From Atopobium sp. oral taxon 199 str. F0494 (GTDB lineage Bacteria; Actinomycetota; Coriobacteriia; Coriobacteriales; Atopobiaceae), in contig NZ_KE150486.1 in NCBI RefSeq assembly GCF_000411555.1, positions 806,001-870,000 on the forward strand: 64,000 bases of DNA, given 5' to 3'. Below the pieces are notes generated by a model that saw nothing but the letters and a program-made list of their open reading frames with translations, was not told the DNA's origin and ran no database searches. A program made the position numbers and the translations under genes. This document shows, piece after piece, positions 61,260-64,000 of the stretch (positions within the stretch are counted from its first letter, which is position 1; the number at the start of each line of letters is the position of its first letter).

Positions 61260-62066
61260 TTACCCCACCAGCCTTTCCGTAAAGTGACAGAGGGCCTCAA
61301 GTACGCCTCCGCCTATCGCACGAGCCTTATCGGATGCGGAAAAACAATGTCCTACCTTACAACGAGGATCAATGTCGCCCGATTTCATACCCTTGGTTAC
61401 CGGCACGCCTTCTTGCAAAAGACCTCGCAGAACACCGTCAATGGTCGCTTTGACCGGAATGCCTGAAACCGTTGCCACGATGTCTCCCCGCTTGACGACA
61501 TCGCCGATTTTTGCCACCGGCTCAAAGACGCCTTCAGCCGGCGACCACAGCACACGCTCCTTGGTAAAGCCACCGATGTTGCCCGGAACGCCGGTATTCG
61601 GGATGGGCGTGCCATCGTAAATAACTTTTCCCAGGTAATGTCCGCGCTTCGTTTCAATCACCGCATGACAGTCCGCACTTGAATCGGTGCCGGCCTTAAA
61701 CCCCGGTCCCACTCCGATTACGACGGGAGCCATGGCTTTGGTTGTCCCCAAGTTGCGTTTCGCGAGAATGGCGTCTACCAGCACATCAGGCGCAAACTCT
61801 GAAATGCCTGCGCCTTCAGGGTCTACCAGCACTGCAATGTTCTTCTCGCTCACAATACGCAGCGCGTCAGACACATCAGCCGCGCGGACAGCCTTAACGC
61901 CCTCGACCGTTGCTTCTCCCAGGCGGATAGCTTCAGAAAACGCAACAGAGCGGCGGACGGCCGTCGGGATCGAAACGTCCAGCATCACGATATCACAGCC
62001 CGCGCGGCGCAGCCTGAGCGCGATACCCGATGCAAGATCACCTGCACCCCTGATAACTACCAGCAT
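61260..62066 (-). CDS. yqeB: YqeB/EF2563-family selenium-dependent molybdenum hydroxylase protein
   Basis: 268 residues. N-terminal Rossmann motif VVIRGAGDLASGIALRLRRAGCDIVMLDV, LVDPEGAGISEFAPDVLVDAILAKRNLGT, GVGPGFKAGTDSSADCHAVIETKRGHYLGKVIYDG and KVGHCFSASDKARAIGGGVLEAL. The family is restricted to genomes carrying selenium-dependent molybdenum hydroxylases; exact role unproven. ATG 62066 begins the conserved domain; the frame extends to 62093 without features. Confidence 0.93.
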   Translation of the reverse strand: MLVVIRGAGDLASGIALRLRRAGCDIVMLDVSIPTAVRRSVAFSEAIRLGEATVEGVKAVRAADVSDALRIVSEKNIAVLVDPEGAGISEFAPDVLVDAILAKRNLGTTKAMAPVVIGVGPGFKAGTDSSADCHAVIETKRGHYLGKVIYDGTPIPNTGVPGNIGGFTKERVLWSPAEGVFEPVAKIGDVVKRGDIVATVSGIPVKATIDGVLRGLLQEGVPVTKGMKSGDIDPRCKVGHCFSASDKARAIGGGVLEALCHFTERLVG

Positions 62067-62114
62067 GTCTGTCCCCTCCAACCGGACGCGCATTCGTCAT
62101 CCGCATGTGTTCGA

Positions 62115-62354
62115 TTACAATTCAAGTTCATATATACCCGACGGCAGAAAATTACCAGCCGCCGCTTTCTCAAGTGCCGAACGTACCTCCGGAGGCATAG
62201 CCCACGCCAGACCACAATCCGCCTTAATAGCAACAGGCGTTGGAATCAGACGGCCGGGTATGCTTCGTTCCTTGCAGACACGTTCGCACTCAAGCGCCTC
62301 ATATGTGGAATCAAACGCCACTACTGCCTGAAGGTGTCGCTTATGCCCCGCCAT
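62115..62354 (-). CDS. DUF3343-family putative Se/S carrier
   Basis: 79 residues: HLQAVVAFDSTYEALECERVCKERSIPGRLIPTPVAIKADCGLAWAMPPEVRSALEKAAA. This matches DUF3343 proteins, which are small and co-occur with SelD, YedF and desulfurases in the orphan-SelD gene set; the Cys of ADCGLAW could carry selenium or sulfur. The start overlaps the 3' end of the desulfurase gene by 14 bases. Confidence 0.88.
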   Translation of the reverse strand: MAGHKRHLQAVVAFDSTYEALECERVCKERSIPGRLIPTPVAIKADCGLAWAMPPEVRSALEKAAAGNFLPSGIYELEL

Positions 62355-63534
62355 GGCACGCCCCCTCCTTTGCAAGCTCACTCAGGGCGAAAAGCGCTGC
62401 GTCTACTTCGTCGTTTTTGGTATACCAGCCAAACGAGAAGCGCACGGCGCCTGTCTCGTGCGTACCAAGCGCCCGATGCATACGCGGGGCGCAGTGTCCG
62501 CCCGCGCGAACCGCAATGCCGTACTTCATGTCTAAAATTCCCGTAAGCTCTGATGACGTCCATCCGGCCAGATTAAGCGTGACAACCGGAGCGTGATCAC
62601 GGTCTGGCTCAGAGCCGTCAAGATCTGCAAGGTCATCAGGATAGCTACCATAAAGCGTTGCGCCGGAAATCGTACGAACCCCTGTCACAAACCGCTTAGT
62701 CAGCGCCACATCATGCGTGTGGATGGCGTCTATTCCCAGCTCGGCTACGAAGGCGGCTGCCGCAGACAGACCGGCTATGCCGTGCCCGTTAAGCGTACCA
62801 GCTTCAAGATGTTCGGGATAGCCATCCGGCATGCCCTCCTTGAAAGAAAGTACCCCGGTGCCGCCCTGGAAGACGGCTTCCACCTCAACGGACGGAGCCA
62901 CCAAAAGGCCGCCTGTCCCCTGCGGCCCCATCAGCGCTTTGTGCCCGGTAAATGCTAACAAATCAAGACCAAGGTCATCGAAATCAATCCGGAAAGATCC
63001 TGCCGTCTGCGCAGCGTCTACCAGTAGCAACGCGCCGGCTGCATGCGCAATGGCAGCCGCTCGCGTAAGATCGCAGACGTTGCCGGTAAGGTTGGAAGCA
63101 TGTGTTACCACCACAAGTTTTGTACCGGGAGTTACCAGCCGCTCAAAAGCATCCCAGTCAAGGCGTCCTTGCGCATCGGCGGGAACAAAGTCAACTTGCA
63201 CGCCGCTCTTCTCGCGAAGACGATAGAGTGGACGCAGAACGGAGTTGTGATCCCAGTCGGTTGCAACCACATGATCTCTTGGCTGCACAATGCCGAGAAG
63301 AGCCTTGTTCAGCGCGTCAGTCGCATTTGCAGCAAACACCACACGCTCAGGATGAGAGAACCCCAGAAGCGCAGCAAGGCGTTCGCGCGCCACTGTGACC
63401 GTGCGAGCCGCGTCAAGCTCGGCAGACGCAGTGCCGCGACCGGTGCTTCCCAATGAGCTGAGAGCGCAGGTAACAGCGTCAATCACACATGCGGGACGCT
63501 TATAAGATGTGGCAGCGCAGTTGAGGTATATCAT
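62341..63534 (-). CDS. Cysteine desulfurase/selenocysteine lyase-like enzyme
   Basis: 397 residues, PLP class V. Visible: IYLNCAATSYKRPACVIDAV at the N-terminus, ATDWDHNSVLRPLYRL, VVTHASNLTGNVCDLTRAAA, the PLP Lys in LLAFTGHKALMGPQGTGGLL, and the catalytic Cys in AVRAGGHCAPRMHRALGT. This group is the SclA-type desulfurase co-inherited with yqeB and yedF. In context it probably mobilises selenium or sulfur for YedF/DUF3343. Confidence 0.92.
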   Translation of the reverse strand: MIYLNCAATSYKRPACVIDAVTCALSSLGSTGRGTASAELDAARTVTVARERLAALLGFSHPERVVFAANATDALNKALLGIVQPRDHVVATDWDHNSVLRPLYRLREKSGVQVDFVPADAQGRLDWDAFERLVTPGTKLVVVTHASNLTGNVCDLTRAAAIAHAAGALLLVDAAQTAGSFRIDFDDLGLDLLAFTGHKALMGPQGTGGLLVAPSVEVEAVFQGGTGVLSFKEGMPDGYPEHLEAGTLNGHGIAGLSAAAAFVAELGIDAIHTHDVALTKRFVTGVRTISGATLYGSYPDDLADLDGSEPDRDHAPVVTLNLAGWTSSELTGILDMKYGIAVRAGGHCAPRMHRALGTHETGAVRFSFGWYTKNDEVDAALFALSELAKEGACHGGA

Positions 63535-63546
63535 AAAAATCGCAGC

Positions 63547-63999
63547 TTACAGCACCATTGCACCCGGCTGCTTTGAGATAATCTCGGCAATGGCGTAGAG
63601 GTTGGTAACCCCGCCCACCGCCAGCTTGTCTTTAATGCCATAAAAATCAAGGCAGGTACCACAGGTCAAAATCTTGGTGCCGCGCGATTCAAGCTCTTTG
63701 ATATCCTCAAGCGACTCCGAGCCCTCGCACGTCAGATGAGCACCGCCGTTGTAAAACAGCATGGTCTCAGGAACGCTCTCTTGGTGCGCAAGAGCGTAGA
63801 TGAGGCCTTTCATTAAAATATGCCCAAGCTCATCATCACCGCGACCCATAAACTCAGCATCAACTGCAACGACCGTAGCAGAACGATTGGGAATATTGCA
63901 AAAGAGAGACGCTTCGGTCGCCACGGACGCACTTGCCGCAACTGCTTCGCGAGGGGTGAAGGTCATGACAGTATCTTCGCCGTCTTTTGTCGTAGTAAG
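63547..63999 (-). CDS. yedF: YedF selenium metabolism protein, C-terminal part
   Basis: Runs off the window; about 150 residues seen. The visible DsrE-like domain reads RSATVVAVDAEFMGRGDDELGHILMKGLIYALAHQE, FYNGGAHLTCEGSESLEDIKELESRGTKILTCGTCLDFYGIKDKLAVGGVTNLYAIAEI. YedF normally has an N-terminal TusA-like domain, which would lie beyond 64000; the frame is open to the edge, so the first ATG at 63966 is probably internal. Belongs to the same run as the desulfurase, 12 bp away. Confidence 0.9.
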   Translation of the reverse strand, partial: LTTTKDGEDTVMTFTPREAVAASASVATEASLFCNIPNRSATVVAVDAEFMGRGDDELGHILMKGLIYALAHQESVPETMLFYNGGAHLTCEGSESLEDIKELESRGTKILTCGTCLDFYGIKDKLAVGGVTNLYAIAEIISKQPGAMVL

Positions 64000-64000
64000 C

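Overview
The window looks like chromosomal DNA of a host-associated coriobacterium, most likely Atopobiaceae (Atopobium/Lancefieldella/Olsenella-like). This is inferred from gene content: paired PPi-dependent phosphofructokinases, a long fused PurL, a fused EcfA-EcfA' protein, a Lys-type-looking MurE, an LPXTG-type adhesin and a selenium-dependent molybdenum hydroxylase maturation cluster. No rRNA is present to settle it. Gene density is high. There are no prophage, transposase or CRISPR signs.

Layout. 1-5.5 kb: a cupin tail, enolase, a GNAT acetyltransferase and two tandem PPi-phosphofructokinases. 5.5-9.5 kb (minus): murB, a sortase-anchored CnaB/SpaA-type surface protein with a possible slippage-prone promoter, and a Cys-rich hypothetical. 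9.7-17.3 kb (plus): an FMN riboswitch driving ribU-ecfAA'-ecfT, then purL. 17.3-26.2 kb (minus): a rhodanese, a heterodimeric ABC exporter, tRNA-Pro, ispE, veg, nagB, rdgB, rph and tRNA-Val. 26.3-35.6 kb: murE (plus), then yebC, fruK, fruA, a ROK kinase, a Ddl-like ATP-grasp protein and an aminotransferase (minus). 35.8-50.5 kb: M32 carboxypeptidase, mscL, manA, three paralogous lipoproteins, two regulators, a lipase-like hydrolase overlapping glpK, a prepilin peptidase, pth2, a DUF1846 protein and a GH25 lysozyme. 50.7-52.7 kb: asparaginase and an EamA transporter.

52.7-64 kb (minus) is a dense molybdenum/selenium region. A first run encodes XdhC, SelD, YqeB, a DUF3343 protein, a cysteine desulfurase/selenocysteine lyase-like enzyme and YedF. 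A second run encodes ModABC, MoaA, MoaC, a MOSC protein, a stand-alone MoeA-like protein and MogA. Together they import molybdate, build the pterin and supply selenium to labile-selenium molybdenum hydroxylases. The hydroxylases themselves are not in the window.

Two signals are not explained by genes. (1) The heptamer CGAGAAG/CTTCTCG occurs about 67 times by manual count, balanced between strands, usually as CGAGAAGNNC, and often as inverted pairs forming terminators. This density and layout resemble DNA uptake sequences. (2) An imperfect inverted-repeat element of about 123 bp is present in three intergenic copies, two of them differing at only two positions. In addition, many 3' flanks carry degenerate tandem repeats with a unit private to each locus.
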